Source of the DNA: Mesomycoplasma ovipneumoniae
Lineage (GTDB): Bacteria; Bacillota_I; Bacilli_A; Mycoplasmatales; Metamycoplasmataceae
Assembly: GCA_009756935.1 (NCBI GenBank)
Contig: VZDP01000005.1
Coordinates: 1 to 64,000, forward strand
Length of the DNA: 64,000 nucleotides
Reading direction: 5' to 3'
Made by a program: the position numbers and the translations under genes
The notes under the pieces: model-generated
Told to the model about the DNA's origin: nothing
Seen by the model: only the letters and a program-made list of their open reading frames with translations
Database searches by the model: none
In this document: positions 1 through 8,902 of the stretch, piece after piece
How the letters are laid out: each line of letters opens with the position of its first letter
How positions within the stretch are numbered: the stretch's first letter is position 1

Positions 1-62
1 GCTAGTTTTTTTGTCTGTTTTTAAATTTTTTTGTTTTTGCTTGGTTTTTTGCAAAAAAAATG

Positions 63-68
63 TATAAT
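63..68 (+). promoter_or_regulatory. Probable -10 box of ktrB
   Basis: TATAAT lies about 90 nt upstream of the ktrB start in an otherwise empty AT-rich leader. Mycoplasma promoters are recognised mainly by the -10 hexamer, and no convincing -35 is visible. Confidence 0.5.
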
Positions 69-156
69 ATAATAATTTAGCTTTTTTGATTGTTTTATAT
101 ATAAGTAAATTAACTGACTAATTTTTTAGTTTAGCCAACCATTAAAACGAGGAATA

Positions 157-1641
157 ATGAACTTGAAAATTAATATCAAAAATTTTCTGCGGTCCATTTT
201 TTCTCTTAAAAAGATACATATTATTTTTACTTTTTACACGTTAGTTATTCTTCTTGGGGCCGGAATTCTAACAGGATCGTTTTCGCACACTGAAAATTCA
301 GAAAAAATTAATTTTTTTTCGGCACTTTTTACTTCAGTTTCTGCCTTTAGTGACACTGGGCTTAGTTTGGTTGACACTGGCACAAGTTTTAATGTTTTTG
401 GACAAGCTGTTATTGCAATTTTGATTTCTATGGGAGGAATTGGAATTTTTGCAATAAAATTCTACATTTTTAACCATTTGTTTGGAAAAAAACTAAGCAT
501 TTTGTCCCGTGAAATCTTAAAAATCGAAAGAGGTTCAAGTAAATTAAGTGAACTAAAGGGCGTAATCAAGGTTTCTATTAATTTTTTTATGATTCTTGTT
601 TTGATTAGTAGCCTTACTCTTAGTCTCTATTTTTATTTTTATGATGCTGATCCACAAAAATTTTCATTTCAAAAATCACCTTATAAAAATATATCTTTGT
701 CGCTAAGATTTGCTGTTTTTCATAGCATTTCCGCAATTAATAACGCTGGTTTTGATATAATCGGTCCAAATAGTTTTGAACCTTATTATCACGCTTATTT
801 TTTGCAAATTATGATAATAATTCTGACAATAATAGGAGGAATTGGCTACCCCGTAATTTATGATTTTTTTAGCTTTTTTAAGCTTAAACTTTCTAAACAG
901 AAAATAAAAAGATTTAGATTTTCTTTATTTACTAAAGTTTCAATTTTGAGCTATTTTGTTATTGCGCTAATTGGTTTTATTCTTTTAATTACTTTTGAGG
1001 CTAGTTCAAATTCTCCTTTTACTTTTTGAAATCAAAAGCGAAATGGCAACTGATTTGATAAATCATTTGCATTATTATTTCATAATTTTATGACTCGCTC
1101 AACCGGTTTTTTTACATTTGACTTAAAACAGCTAACTCAACCAAGCACATTTTTAACAAGTTTATTGATGTTTATTGGTTCTGCGCCTTCTTCAACAGGT
1201 GGTGGAATTCGCGTTACAACTTTTTGAATTTTTATCGCTGTGGTTTTATCAAAACTTAGGGGAACTAGTGATGTTAATATATTTAAAAGAAAAATCACAA
1301 CTGATAAAATTGTCTCAGCTGCGACTGTGTTTTTTATATCTTTTATTTTAGTAATAGCGGTAGTTTTTCTCTCGAGTTTTTCGCTAGATAGTATATCAAA
1401 CCAGGAAAAAACTGGTGATTTTAGAATTTATCATTTAATTTTTGAGGTCATGTCGGCTTTTGGAACATCAGGCCTGTCGACCGGTTTGATTCGAGATTTA
1501 TCTGTTGTTTCACAAATTGGATTTATGATTATTATGCTAATTGGTCAGCTCGGAATTACCTCTTTTATTTATGTTTGACAAGGTGATAATATCGGAAAAC
1601 AGAATAAAACTTACATAACTGAAGATATTTTAATAGGGTAA
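157..1641 (+). CDS. ktrB: KtrB/TrkH-family potassium uptake membrane subunit
   Basis: Read with TGA as Trp this is one 494-residue integral membrane protein; the standard code would break it near 1029 and 1578. It has the four-fold membrane-pore-membrane architecture of Trk/Ktr/HKT transporters. Pore-loop signatures are visible: SDTGLS around residues 65-70, NNAGFD mid-protein, SSTGGGIR, and FGTSGLST around residues 435-442 near the end. KtrB works with a cytosolic RCK-domain regulator (KtrA) to import K+ using the Na+ or proton gradient. No ktrA is visible, but the window starts only 156 nt upstream. The start is chosen for the purine-rich GAGGAAT just before the ATG. Family assignment is confident; ion coupling is inferred. 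Confidence 0.9.
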
Positions 1642-1700
1642 TTTTTTAGCTTAAAAATGATTAATTTGAAATTTATTCTTTTTTGCTCAATTTTTTTTGC

Positions 1701-1706
1701 TATAAT
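1701..1706 (+). promoter_or_regulatory. Probable -10 box of the YhcH-family gene
   Basis: TATAAT sits 34 nt upstream of the ATG at 1740, with AGAGGGG as ribosome binding site between them, so this gene probably has its own promoter. Confidence 0.6.
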
Positions 1707-1739
1707 TTAAGAAAAATATAAATAAAAGAGGGGTGGAAA

Positions 1740-2195
1740 ATGATTTATGACAAATTAGAAAATTTTAGCAAATATAGTTGTTTAAATGAAAATTTTGCAA
1801 AATTAGCAAAATATCTAAAAGAAACTGACCTAGCAAAATTACCACTAGGTAAAACTGTAATTGATGAAGACAGAATTTTTGTTATACATGTTGATTTTGA
1901 AAGTTTCGATGATACAAACGCTCTCTATGAATATCACAAACGATACGCAGATGTTCATGTAGTTCTTGACGAAAAAGAACAATATTTCTTTGATTTTTCG
2001 GAGAAATTAGTCAATAAAGTAACTGATTATTCTGAAGAAAATGATGTAGCTCTTTATAAAAAAGATTCGACCCGAAATTTAATTAGACCGTTAAAAAGCG
2101 AATTTTTAATTTTTCTACCTGGCGATGCTCATTTGCCAAAATATACTGGACAAATTGGTACAGTTAGAAAAATAATTTTTAAAGTTGAATATTAG
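1740..2195 (+). CDS. YhcH/YjgK/YiaL-family (DUF386) cupin-like protein
   Basis: A 151-residue soluble protein matching the YhcH/YjgK/YiaL family: EYHKRYADVHVV in the middle corresponds to the conserved ExHxxYxDI segment, and FLPGDAHLPKY near the C-terminus to the PxxxHxP segment. Members are small cupin-fold proteins linked to sialic acid and other sugar catabolism (NanQ, EbgC-like). The His, Asp and Glu residues expected to bind metal are present. No sialic-acid genes lie next to it, so the substrate is unknown. It is preceded by its own -10 and a strong AGAGGGG site. Confidence 0.8.
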   Translation: MIYDKLENFSKYSCLNENFAKLAKYLKETDLAKLPLGKTVIDEDRIFVIHVDFESFDDTNALYEYHKRYADVHVVLDEKEQYFFDFSEKLVNKVTDYSEENDVALYKKDSTRNLIRPLKSEFLIFLPGDAHLPKYTGQIGTVRKIIFKVEY

Positions 2196-2275
2196 TGTTA
2201 TTGAGTTTAAATTTTTTTATTAAGTCTAGAGATTAAAAATTCATTTTTTTAAATATAAATAACATATTTTTATGG

Positions 2276-2281
2276 TATAAT
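2276..2281 (+). promoter_or_regulatory. Probable -10 box of rpsT
   Basis: TATAAT (context TGGTATAAT) 60 nt upstream of the rpsT ATG. Confidence 0.6.
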
Positions 2282-2340
2282 TTTTAGTACCGTTTTTTAA
2301 AGGGCTGAAATAAACTATTATATATAAATATAGGAAAAAA

Positions 2341-2613
2341 ATGGCAAATATAAAATCCAAAATTAAATCTATCACCAAAATGCAAAAAGCGAGAGCAAGA
2401 AATAATGCAATTAAATCTCGTGTAAAAACAGCAATCAAAAAGGCTAAAATAGCTGTTACAAGTCACGCAGAAAATCAAGATGAATTAGTTGCAAAAGCTC
2501 ATAAAGAAATTGCAAAGGCAAAATCAAAAGGTGTTTTCCACAAAGGAAAAGCATCACGAAAAATTTCTAGACTTCATTTGTTTGTTAATAAACATCAAAA
2601 AACAACAGTTTAA
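2341..2613 (+). CDS. rpsT: 30S ribosomal protein S20
   Basis: A 90-residue, strongly basic, Lys/Ala-rich helical protein starting MANIKSKIKSI, typical of bacterial S20, which binds 16S rRNA early in 30S assembly. The C-terminal half contains KGVFHKGKASRKISRL, the expected conserved segment. It is monocistronic, with its own promoter and a shared bidirectional terminator downstream. Two opposite-strand reading frames across this stretch are antisense shadows. Confidence 0.95.
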   Translation: MANIKSKIKSITKMQKARARNNAIKSRVKTAIKKAKIAVTSHAENQDELVAKAHKEIAKAKSKGVFHKGKASRKISRLHLFVNKHQKTTV

Positions 2614-2663
2614 TATCTTTCCTGTTTTAATAATAAATTTTTAAAAATTTTTCGAAGCTCAAA

Positions 2664-2697
2664 ATAAAAAAACCCCTTAAATTTAAAGGGTTTTTTT
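2664..2697. terminator. Bidirectional terminator between rpsT and rplA
   Basis: An AAACCC...GGGTTT hairpin flanked by A-runs on the left and T-runs on the right can terminate both rpsT (+) and the convergent rplK-rplA transcript (-). Confidence 0.85.
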
Positions 2698-2719
2698 ATT
2701 TTTTACAGGTTATTTTTTA

Positions 2720-3415
2720 TTACAAATTGTCGAAGCGAATTTTAATAGAAGGACCCATTGAAGCTGAAACTGTTAAGTTTTTGAAATAATTTCCTTTAAC
2801 TGAATTTGGTTTCAATTTACGGATTAATTGTAAAAGGGTTTTAGCATTTTGGACTAAATGATCGGCTTCCATGTTGGTTTTTCCAATTAATGAGTGAATA
2901 ATTCCGTATTTGTCAGCACGATAATTTGCTTTACCTTTTTTAATTTCAGCCACAGCTTTTTCCGGTGTTGGGGTAACTGTACCTGTTTTTGGGTTAGGCA
3001 TAAGTCCTTTTGGTCCTAATTTCTTCCCGTATCTTCCTAAAACTGGCATTAATTTAGGCTCAACAACAATAACATCAAAGTCAAAATTATCAATTTTTAA
3101 ATTTTGTTCTAGTTCAGCTGTTGAATAAATTAAATCAGCACCTGCTTCCTTAGCTTTAGTTGCTACCTCTGAAGAATCAGTCGCAACAAGCACACGCACA
3201 GATTTCCCGGTTCCATAAGGTAAAACAACAGAACCTCTTAATTGTTGGTCAGCTTTTCGAGTATCTAAATTAAGTCGAATAGCTAAATCAACAGAGCCAG
3301 AAAATTTAGTATATGATGTTTTTTTAACCAATTCCATCGCTTCTTCAAGTGAATAATAATGATTTTTATCAACTAATTCACGAGACTGAGCTAATTTACG
3401 TGAAATTTTTTTCAT
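2720..3415 (-). CDS. rplA: 50S ribosomal protein L1
   Basis: A 231-residue L1 protein, full length for the family. Recognisable stretches are the N-terminal SGSVDLAIRLNLD segment and the PVLGRYGKKLGPKGLMPNPKTGT-type core with GLMPNPK. L1 binds 23S rRNA at the L1 stalk and controls tRNA release from the E site; it usually also represses its own operon. Its ATG overlaps the rplK stop by one base (TAATG), so the two genes are translationally coupled. Confidence 0.97.
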   Translation of the reverse strand: MKKISRKLAQSRELVDKNHYYSLEEAMELVKKTSYTKFSGSVDLAIRLNLDTRKADQQLRGSVVLPYGTGKSVRVLVATDSSEVATKAKEAGADLIYSTAELEQNLKIDNFDFDVIVVEPKLMPVLGRYGKKLGPKGLMPNPKTGTVTPTPEKAVAEIKKGKANYRADKYGIIHSLIGKTNMEADHLVQNAKTLLQLIRKLKPNSVKGNYFKNLTVSASMGPSIKIRFDNL

Positions 3416-3858
3416 TATTTAACTCCTTGTAAAAATTCTTCGATACCTTCAACTTCAACGCCCATTTGTTTGGCGGTTCCATAAACTGTAAGAATTGCTT
3501 TTTCAATATTATCAGTATTTAAATCTGGTAATTTATATTCTGCAATTTCTTTAAGTTGTGCAAGAGTTATTTTAGCTACTTTTTCAGCTTTAGATTTTTT
3601 AGATCCAGATTCGATTTTTGCAGCTTGTTTAATTTTGTAAGAAGTTGGGCTTGTATATAACTGAAATTCAAAGCTTTTATCTTTAAAAACAGTAATTTTT
3701 ACAGGAACTGGTTCGCTTCCACGATTTTTTGTTTCATCGTTGAATTTTCTTGTAAATTCAGGCATTACAATACCAAGACCTGCAAGAGCTGGTCCGGGTT
3801 TTGCTTGGCCGGCATTGAATTGCAATTTTGCAACTCTAACTACATTTTTTTTTACCAT
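3415..3858 (-). CDS. rplK: 50S ribosomal protein L11
   Basis: An L11 protein of 147 residues with the conserved QFNAGQAKPGPALAGLG N-terminal segment; it binds the GTPase-associated centre of 23S rRNA. An in-frame ATG exists at 3867, but the AAAGGA ribosome binding site overlaps that codon and lies 7-8 nt before the ATG at 3858, so 3858 is the better start. First gene of the rplK-rplA operon. A leader of about 70 nt precedes it and could hold the L1 autoregulatory site, which I cannot define here. Confidence 0.95.
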   Translation of the reverse strand: MVKKNVVRVAKLQFNAGQAKPGPALAGLGIVMPEFTRKFNDETKNRGSEPVPVKITVFKDKSFEFQLYTSPTSYKIKQAAKIESGSKKSKAEKVAKITLAQLKEIAEYKLPDLNTDNIEKAILTVYGTAKQMGVEVEGIEEFLQGVK

Positions 3859-3930
3859 TTCGAGCATCCTTTTATTTTTTAGTTCTCTTAGTGGTTAACG
3901 GTTTTAAACCTTCCACAAAAATTATTTAAA

Positions 3931-3936
3931 ATTATA
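3931..3936 (-). promoter_or_regulatory. Probable -10 box of the rplK-rplA operon
   Basis: TATAAT on the minus strand (reads attata on plus), 72 nt upstream of the L11 start. Confidence 0.55.
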
Positions 3937-4325
3937 CCACAAAAATTATTTATTAGATAATTTTTTGGACTAAAAAACCACAACGTGTGGCTTTTATTTC
4001 TTTAAATTAGTGTTCTGTGACAAAAAGATGTAAAATTTTTATAAATAAAACAACAATTTCATCAACTTTGACCACTGAAGACCATCAATTTAAAATTTTA
4101 ATTTTAACTCAATTTAAGATGTTCCTCGATCTCATTGTTTCTAACCTCCGTAAATTTTTACCATTAAATTTTACCATAAAACCAGTAAAAATCCAAAAAT
4201 CAGTAAAATTTGCATATTTTTACAAATCAAGATTTTGTATGACATGCAAATTTATTTTATGATAAATAAGATTTTAGAAGTCTAAACAAAATGAGCAAAA
4301 AATTCCGAAAGTGTGCATTAAAATA
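3937..4325. other. Non-coding stretch with one orphan hairpin
   Basis: Between the rplK promoter and the rnpB terminator I see no convincing gene. At about 3974-3998 there is a small CCACA/TGTGG hairpin with A- and T-runs, which resembles a bidirectional terminator although no gene ends beside it. An 81-codon plus-strand frame at 4017-4262 lacks a good start, conserved motifs and a normal amino-acid composition. Confidence 0.5.
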
Positions 4326-4354
4326 AAAAAACAGCGAATTTTCGCTGTTTTTTT
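4326..4354 (-). terminator. Terminator of rnpB
   Basis: ACAGCGAA/TTCGCTGT stem followed on the minus strand by a run of seven Ts, immediately after the RNase P RNA 3' end. Confidence 0.85.
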
Positions 4355-4704
4355 GCACTAATAAGCCGCGTTCTGTATTAGTCAACCATTTATCTAGGTC
4401 TTTTACAACCTTCCAATTTAAGTTCGTTTCCCAAATTGGATTCCCCTACCAAAATTTAGGTTTCTAGCTCATGGAGTTTACCGCGTTTCACTTTATTTGT
4501 TAGGATTTTTTAGGAGTGAACAATGATTATGAAAAATTTATAAAATAATAAACAAATAAACTCGTCTCTGTGGCACTTGTCGTCTAGGCTTGGATTTCTT
4601 AGATCCAACATGAACACTACTACCATCGCAGGTAGTGCTAGCGCGGACTTTCCTCAAGTATTTTTAAATTAAAAACTTAAAAATACCAGCGGTTGACTTG
4701 TGCA
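4355..4704 (-). ncRNA. rnpB: RNase P RNA component
   Basis: The minus strand carries the hallmark GAGGAAAGTCC near its 5' end (P4 region), a GAAACGCGG-like internal segment, and the 3' signature ACAGAACGCGGCTTA, all typical of bacterial RNase P RNA. The length of about 350 nt fits. The catalytic RNA removes 5' leaders from pre-tRNAs together with RnpA. Ends are estimated from the TATAAT upstream and the terminator downstream. Confidence 0.93.
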
Positions 4705-4711
4705 AAATTAA

Positions 4712-4717
4712 ATTATA
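4712..4717 (-). promoter_or_regulatory. -10 box of rnpB
   Basis: TATAAT on the minus strand in the context TATGGTATAAT (extended -10), about 8 nt before the predicted 5' end of RNase P RNA. Confidence 0.7.
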
Positions 4718-4754
4718 CCATACTTTAAAAATATTTGGTATAAAAATTTAAAAA

Positions 4755-5021
4755 TTATTTACGTATATTTAAAGCTTCGATTGTTTCTTTGTAAGTTTCA
4801 AAACTTTTTTGTTTTAAATAAGAAAGTAATTTTTTACGTTTATTAACTTTTGCAATAAAACCACGCATTGAGTGTTTGTCCTTTTTGTTTTTTTCAAAAT
4901 GAACTTTTAATTTTTCAATGTCTTCAGTTAATATTGCAATTTGAACGGCTGTATCACCGGTGTTTTTAGCGTTTTTTCCAAACTTTAAAATTAATTCTTG
5001 TTTTTTCGCTTTTGAAATCAT
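4755..5021 (-). CDS. rpsO: 30S ribosomal protein S15
   Basis: An 88-residue S15 with family features [17 protein letters not shown] and [17 protein letters not shown]; it binds the 16S central domain. The open frame extends 24 codons further upstream, but the AAAGGA site lies 8 nt before the ATG at 5021 and that start gives the family's usual length. It lies between rnpB and tpiA on the same strand. Confidence 0.95.
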   Translation of the reverse strand: MISKAKKQELILKFGKNAKNTGDTAVQIAILTEDIEKLKVHFEKNKKDKHSMRGFIAKVNKRKKLLSYLKQKSFETYKETIEALNIRK

Positions 5022-5122
5022 TTTAATTCCTTTAAAAAATAAATTAATAACAAATTTAAACCTAGCAATAATTCGCGAAACTATTAAAACCAAGCATAAA
5101 TTTAACTAATAAATCAGGCAAA

Positions 5123-5935
5123 TTATTCGTCTAGATCGATATCATTGCATCCACAATGACTATCGTCATCTAAAATGCCAGAATTTAGTGGATCTGTTGG
5201 GCATGCATCAGAAAATTTTACCATTTCATAAAATTGTTTAGGATCTAATGATGCACCACCAACAAGTATACCATCAATAAGTTCTGAATTTAAAAAATCT
5301 GCATAATTTTGTGAGTTAACAGAACCTCCGTAAATAACTCTAACATTTTTGCCAAATTCTTCTTTAATTAAGGACGAAATTTCATTTGCAATTGTAGCAG
5401 ATGCTGTTTTACCGGTTCCAATTGCTCAAATTGGTTCATAAGCTATTATTGCTTTTTCGAAATTTAGCACGTGTTTTACGGCATTTATTTGTGAAATTAT
5501 AACTTTTTTAGTTAATTTATTTTCATATTGCTCTAATGTTTCCCCGACACAAAACACGGGAGTTATGTCATATTTTTGTGCTTGTGAAATTTTTTGAGCT
5601 AAAACTTCATCAGTTTCATTAAAAAACATTCTCCGCTCAGAATGACCAATTATTATGTAACTAACGTCTAAATCCTTTAACATTTTAGCGCTAATTTCGC
5701 CTGTGTAAGCTCCAGATTCGAATTGGCTAACATTTTGAGCAGCTATTTTTAATGTTTTAACCTGAGATTTAGAAATTTCACTTAATAAAGTAAAAGGAGG
5801 GGCAATCGCAAACTCCATTTTTTTAGCGACTTTTTCTGGATTTTTGTTAAAAAGCGCGTCAAATTTAAAAAGGAAATCGTAAAATTCCTTTCTGGTTTGA
5901 TTCATTTTTCAATTCCCGATAGCAATTTTTTTCAT
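5123..5935 (-). CDS. tpiA: Triosephosphate isomerase
   Basis: A 270-residue TIM-barrel enzyme that interconverts DHAP and glyceraldehyde-3-phosphate in glycolysis. The protein begins [14 protein letters not shown], contains the catalytic-His loop IIGHSERR and the catalytic-Glu segment AYEPIWAIG; both signature tryptophans use TGA, so a standard-code reading gives only an internal fragment. It is about 20 residues longer than usual: the C-terminus ends in an acidic tail rich in Asp with two Cys and a His ([15 protein letters not shown]). This follows the barrel directly and looks like an appended metal-binding-like tail of unknown role. Confidence 0.95.
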
Positions 5936-6015
5936 GATATAAGTAAAAATTATAACATAAATTAGCCAAAATAATAGTGTTATTTTTAAAGTTTCAACTT
6001 TAAATAAAAAAAATT

Positions 6016-6042
6016 TTGGCACTTAATTGCCACGAGTGACAA
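6016..6042 (+). promoter_or_regulatory. CIRCE operator (HrcA-binding) of clpB
   Basis: TTGGCACTT-N9-GAGTGACAA matches the CIRCE consensus TTAGCACTC-N9-GAGTGCTAA at 7 of 9 positions in each arm, with the exact 9-nt spacer. It ends 8 nt before the -10 box of clpB, where HrcA binding would block RNA polymerase until heat shock. Confidence 0.85.
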
Positions 6043-6050
6043 AAATATGT

Positions 6051-6056
6051 TATAAT
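6051..6056 (+). promoter_or_regulatory. -10 box of clpB
   Basis: TATAAT in the context TATGTTATAAT directly downstream of the CIRCE element and 45 nt before the clpB start. Confidence 0.7.
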
Positions 6057-6100
6057 TATTTTTGCATTAATGTAAAAAAATAAAAATAAGGAAGAAAAAA

Positions 6101-8176
6101 ATGGAAATTAAACTTGAAAATCTTGAAAAATATGCAAGAAATTTAACTAAATTAGCAAAAGAAAACAAAATTGAACCTGTAATTGGGCGAGATTCTGAAA
6201 TTAGAAGAATTATAAAAATTTTGTCAAGAAAGACAAAAAATAATCCTGTTCTAGTCGGCGATCCCGGTGTTGGAAAAACAGCAATTGTTGAAGGAATGGC
6301 GCTAAAAATAATTGCAGGACAAGTTCCTGATAATTTAAAAAATAAGCAAATTTTTGAACTTGACCTTACAAGTATTCTCGCTGGCGCCTCATATAAAGGT
6401 GAATTTGAGCGTAGAATTAAGGCAATTTTAACTGAAATTGAACAAAGATCTGATGAACTTATTATTTTTATTGATGAAATTCACTTATTAATCGGAACAG
6501 GTTCATCTGGATCTGATTCAATGGATTTTGCTAATATTTTAAAACCAATAATGGCTCGAGGTGGAATTAAATTAATTGGTGCAACAACAAATTCTGAATA
6601 TCGACTTTATATCGAAAAAGATGGAGCTCTTGAACGAAGAATGCAAAAAGTTGAGGTTTCAGAGCCTTCAGTTGTTGATACAATCAATATTTTGCGTGGA
6701 ATTAAGGAGCGATTTGAAAATTTTCACCAGGTAAAAATTCTTGACTCAGCTTTAATTTTTGCCGCAAAAATGGCAAACAAATATATTTTTGACCGTTTTT
6801 TGCCCGATAAAGCCATTGACTTGGTTGATGAAGCGGCCGCTTCTTTAAAAGTAGAAATTAATTACCAACCAGAAAAACTAGAAAAAGCAAAGCGCGAATT
6901 GATTAATTTGAAAATGATGGAAATTAATTCGACAAGTTCGAACAACGAAGATCTCAAAAAACAAATAGCTGAGGTTGAAAATCAGGTTGACCAAATGCAA
7001 AAAGAATGAAACGACTCGCGAAATTTAGCTTCAAAAATTGCAAATTTGTCAACAAAAGTTGAGGAATTAAAACACAAACAAAACACACTAATGGACCAGG
7101 GCGATTATCAGGGCGCTTCGCAAATAAAGTATGTAAAAATTCCTAAAATTATGGAAGAATTGGAAAAATTAAAGGAAAAACAGACTGAATTTTCAAACGT
7201 TCTTGATGAGAATCATATTGCAAAAGTTGTCTCAAATTGAACTAAAATTCCAATTGGCAAACTTTTAGAATCTGAAAGTCAAAAATATATTAATTTAGAG
7301 GAAAATCTTAGAAAAGTCATTAAGGGACAAAATCAAGCTTTAAAATCAGTTTCAGAAGCCATTTTAAGATTTAAAGCAAAAATTAATGACGAACAAAGAC
7401 CAATTGCATCCTTTTTATTTGTAGGTCCTACTGGTGTTGGAAAAACTGAAGTTGCCCGTGCACTTGCCCAAAATTTATTTGACAATAAAAATCAAATTAT
7501 TCGCCTTGACATGTCAGAATATATGGAAAAACATAGTATTTCTAAGCTAATTGGGGCTCCTCCAGGTTATATTGGTTTTGAACAAGGTGGAATTTTAACT
7601 AACAAAATTAGACAAAATCCATATTCAATTGTTCTAGTTGATGAAATTGAAAAGGCTCATCCTGAAGTTATTAATATTTTTTTACAAATTCTTGATAACG
7701 GCGAACTTCTTGATAGCAAATTTATAAAAGTAAACTTTCGCAACACAATTATTATTTTAACTTCAAATATTGGTGCTAACAAAATTCTTGAAGGTAAAAA
7801 AATTGACGAATCTAACATCAAAAATGAATTATTAGTATATTTAAAACCTGAATTTATCAATAGAATTGACGAAATTATTGTCTTTAACCCTTTAAATCAC
7901 GAGGTCATTTCTGAAATTATCCACTTAGAACTTGATACTTTCAAAAAAAGATTAATAGAAAATAATTTTGAGATAGATTTTAATGATTCTGTTATTAACT
8001 GAATTATTCAATCTGGTTATGATAAAAATTTTGGAGCTCGTCCTATTAAGAGATTTATCAAAAAGAATATAGAAAGTTTTATTGCTCAAAAAATAGTTAC
8101 AAAAGAAATAACAGAAAATTCAAAATATAGATTGTCTTATAAACAAAATAATCTATATTTGGAAAAACAAAAATAA
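6101..8176 (+). CDS. clpB: ClpB disaggregase lacking the N-terminal domain
   Basis: One 691-residue AAA+ protein once TGA is read as Trp. NBD1 carries Walker A GDPGVGKT (53-60) and Walker B IIFIDEIH (121-128). A coiled-coil middle domain follows at about 290-380. NBD2 carries GPTGVGKT (442-449) and VLVDEIEKAH (from 511). ClpB rescues aggregated proteins with DnaK. It starts directly at the ENKIEPVIGRD motif of NBD1, so the usual 140-residue Clp_N domain is absent; the length of about 700 fits mycoplasma ClpB versus about 860 elsewhere. Heat-shock control by HrcA is indicated by the upstream CIRCE. The ATG follows AAGGAAG at proper spacing. Confidence 0.95.
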
Positions 8177-8206
8177 TCCCGAGTTTCCCAGTTTGATGAG
8201 ATAATC

Positions 8207-8238
8207 TTAAAAAGTGTCCGATTTTTGGGCACTTTTTT
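8207..8238 (+). terminator. Terminator of clpB
   Basis: AAAAAGTGTCC/GGGCACTTTTTT stem-loop ending in a T-run, 30 nt after the clpB stop. A fragment of the R2 repeat (CGAGTTTCCCAGTTTGATGA) lies between the stop and the hairpin. Confidence 0.85.
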
Positions 8239-8307
8239 AACTTTTTTGGCAAAAGTTAATTACCTATTTTAAAACACTGGCAAAAATCAATTTATGGATA
8301 AAACAAC

Positions 8308-8616
8308 AAAAATCATAAAAAAATACAACTACTATTTAAACTCAATGCAAATAGAAAACTCGTTTTTATTTGCAGCGAGCCTAAAAAAACATATGAAGTT
8401 TTGAAAGAACAATAACCAAAAGCCCTAAATTTATAGATTTCTAAACGGTTAAATTTAAGGCATTCCATCATATTTAAAAATATAATGGATAATTCGCATT
8501 TTCTGATTTTTTATGGCAAAAACATAACTAATTCCCCCTTAATTCAATATCAAAATTTATTAATTATTCTTAGTGATGGTTATTATAACATAATTTTATT
8601 TTAGACCAAGCTTTTT
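8308..8616 (-). repeat. R1 dispersed repeat, copy 1 (promoter plus structured RNA)
   Basis: First of three near-identical copies in the window (others near 10252-10694 and 37560-37972). Read on the minus strand it has TATAAT (8582-8587), then an AAGGGGG-like motif, then two inverted repeats: a CCAT...ATGG hairpin and a long hairpin at 8341-8379. No copy encodes a conserved protein. This copy has a short T8 tract where the others have 15-18, and lacks most of the palindromic end. Confidence 0.75.
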
Positions 8617-8722
8617 TTTGCAAGCTTTTTAAATTTTTTTTCATTCTAACCATAACAAATTAAAAAATTACTTGTTTTCTACAAAAAAACGGGAAATAAC
8701 GTTTAAATTAGCATATTAATTT

Positions 8723-8749
8723 TTGGCACTTTGAAAAAAGGTGTGACAA
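8723..8749 (+). promoter_or_regulatory. CIRCE-like inverted repeat without an adjacent promoter
   Basis: TTGGCACTT-N9-GTGTGACAA has the same left arm as the clpB CIRCE, the exact 9-nt spacer, and one change in the right arm. No -10 box follows closely; the lipoprotein -10 is 123 nt downstream. It may be a distant HrcA site or a relic of a lost heat-shock gene. Confidence 0.5.
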
Positions 8750-8871
8750 AATGAAACAATGCAAATTTACAGTTGAAAACTAAGGGCTTCTAATTCTAAA
8801 ATAGCTAAAAATAAGGATTTTTTTAAACTTTTCATATTTGTACAATTCTTATATTTCTATGTTAAAATTAT

Positions 8872-8877
8872 TATAAT
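8872..8877 (+). promoter_or_regulatory. Probable -10 box of the GLUG lipoprotein gene
   Basis: TATAAT 26 nt upstream of the ATG, followed by a GGGGG ribosome binding site. Confidence 0.6.
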
Positions 8878-8902
8878 TATTTAGATTTTTTGGGGGAAAA
8901 TT

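Larger units (their letters stand above)
8617..8902. other. Intergenic leader upstream of the GLUG lipoprotein
   Basis: No gene is seen here. It begins with a small GCAAGC-type hairpin left from the R1 tract, carries a CIRCE-like element (listed separately), and ends in the promoter of the lipoprotein gene. Confidence 0.5.

Noticed and set aside
2241..2478. Small minus-strand frames over rpsT
   Set aside because: Antisense shadows of a well-defined ribosomal protein gene.
4017..4262. 81-codon plus-strand frame between rplK and rnpB
   Set aside because: No ribosome binding site, no recognisable motif, composition of random AT-rich DNA; lies in an intergenic gap.
8308..8616. R1 repeat as a decayed protein gene (AAGGGGG followed by ATG)
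   Set aside because: The ATG is followed by a stop after 4-6 codons in all three copies and no longer frame is shared; hairpins are better conserved than any reading frame.
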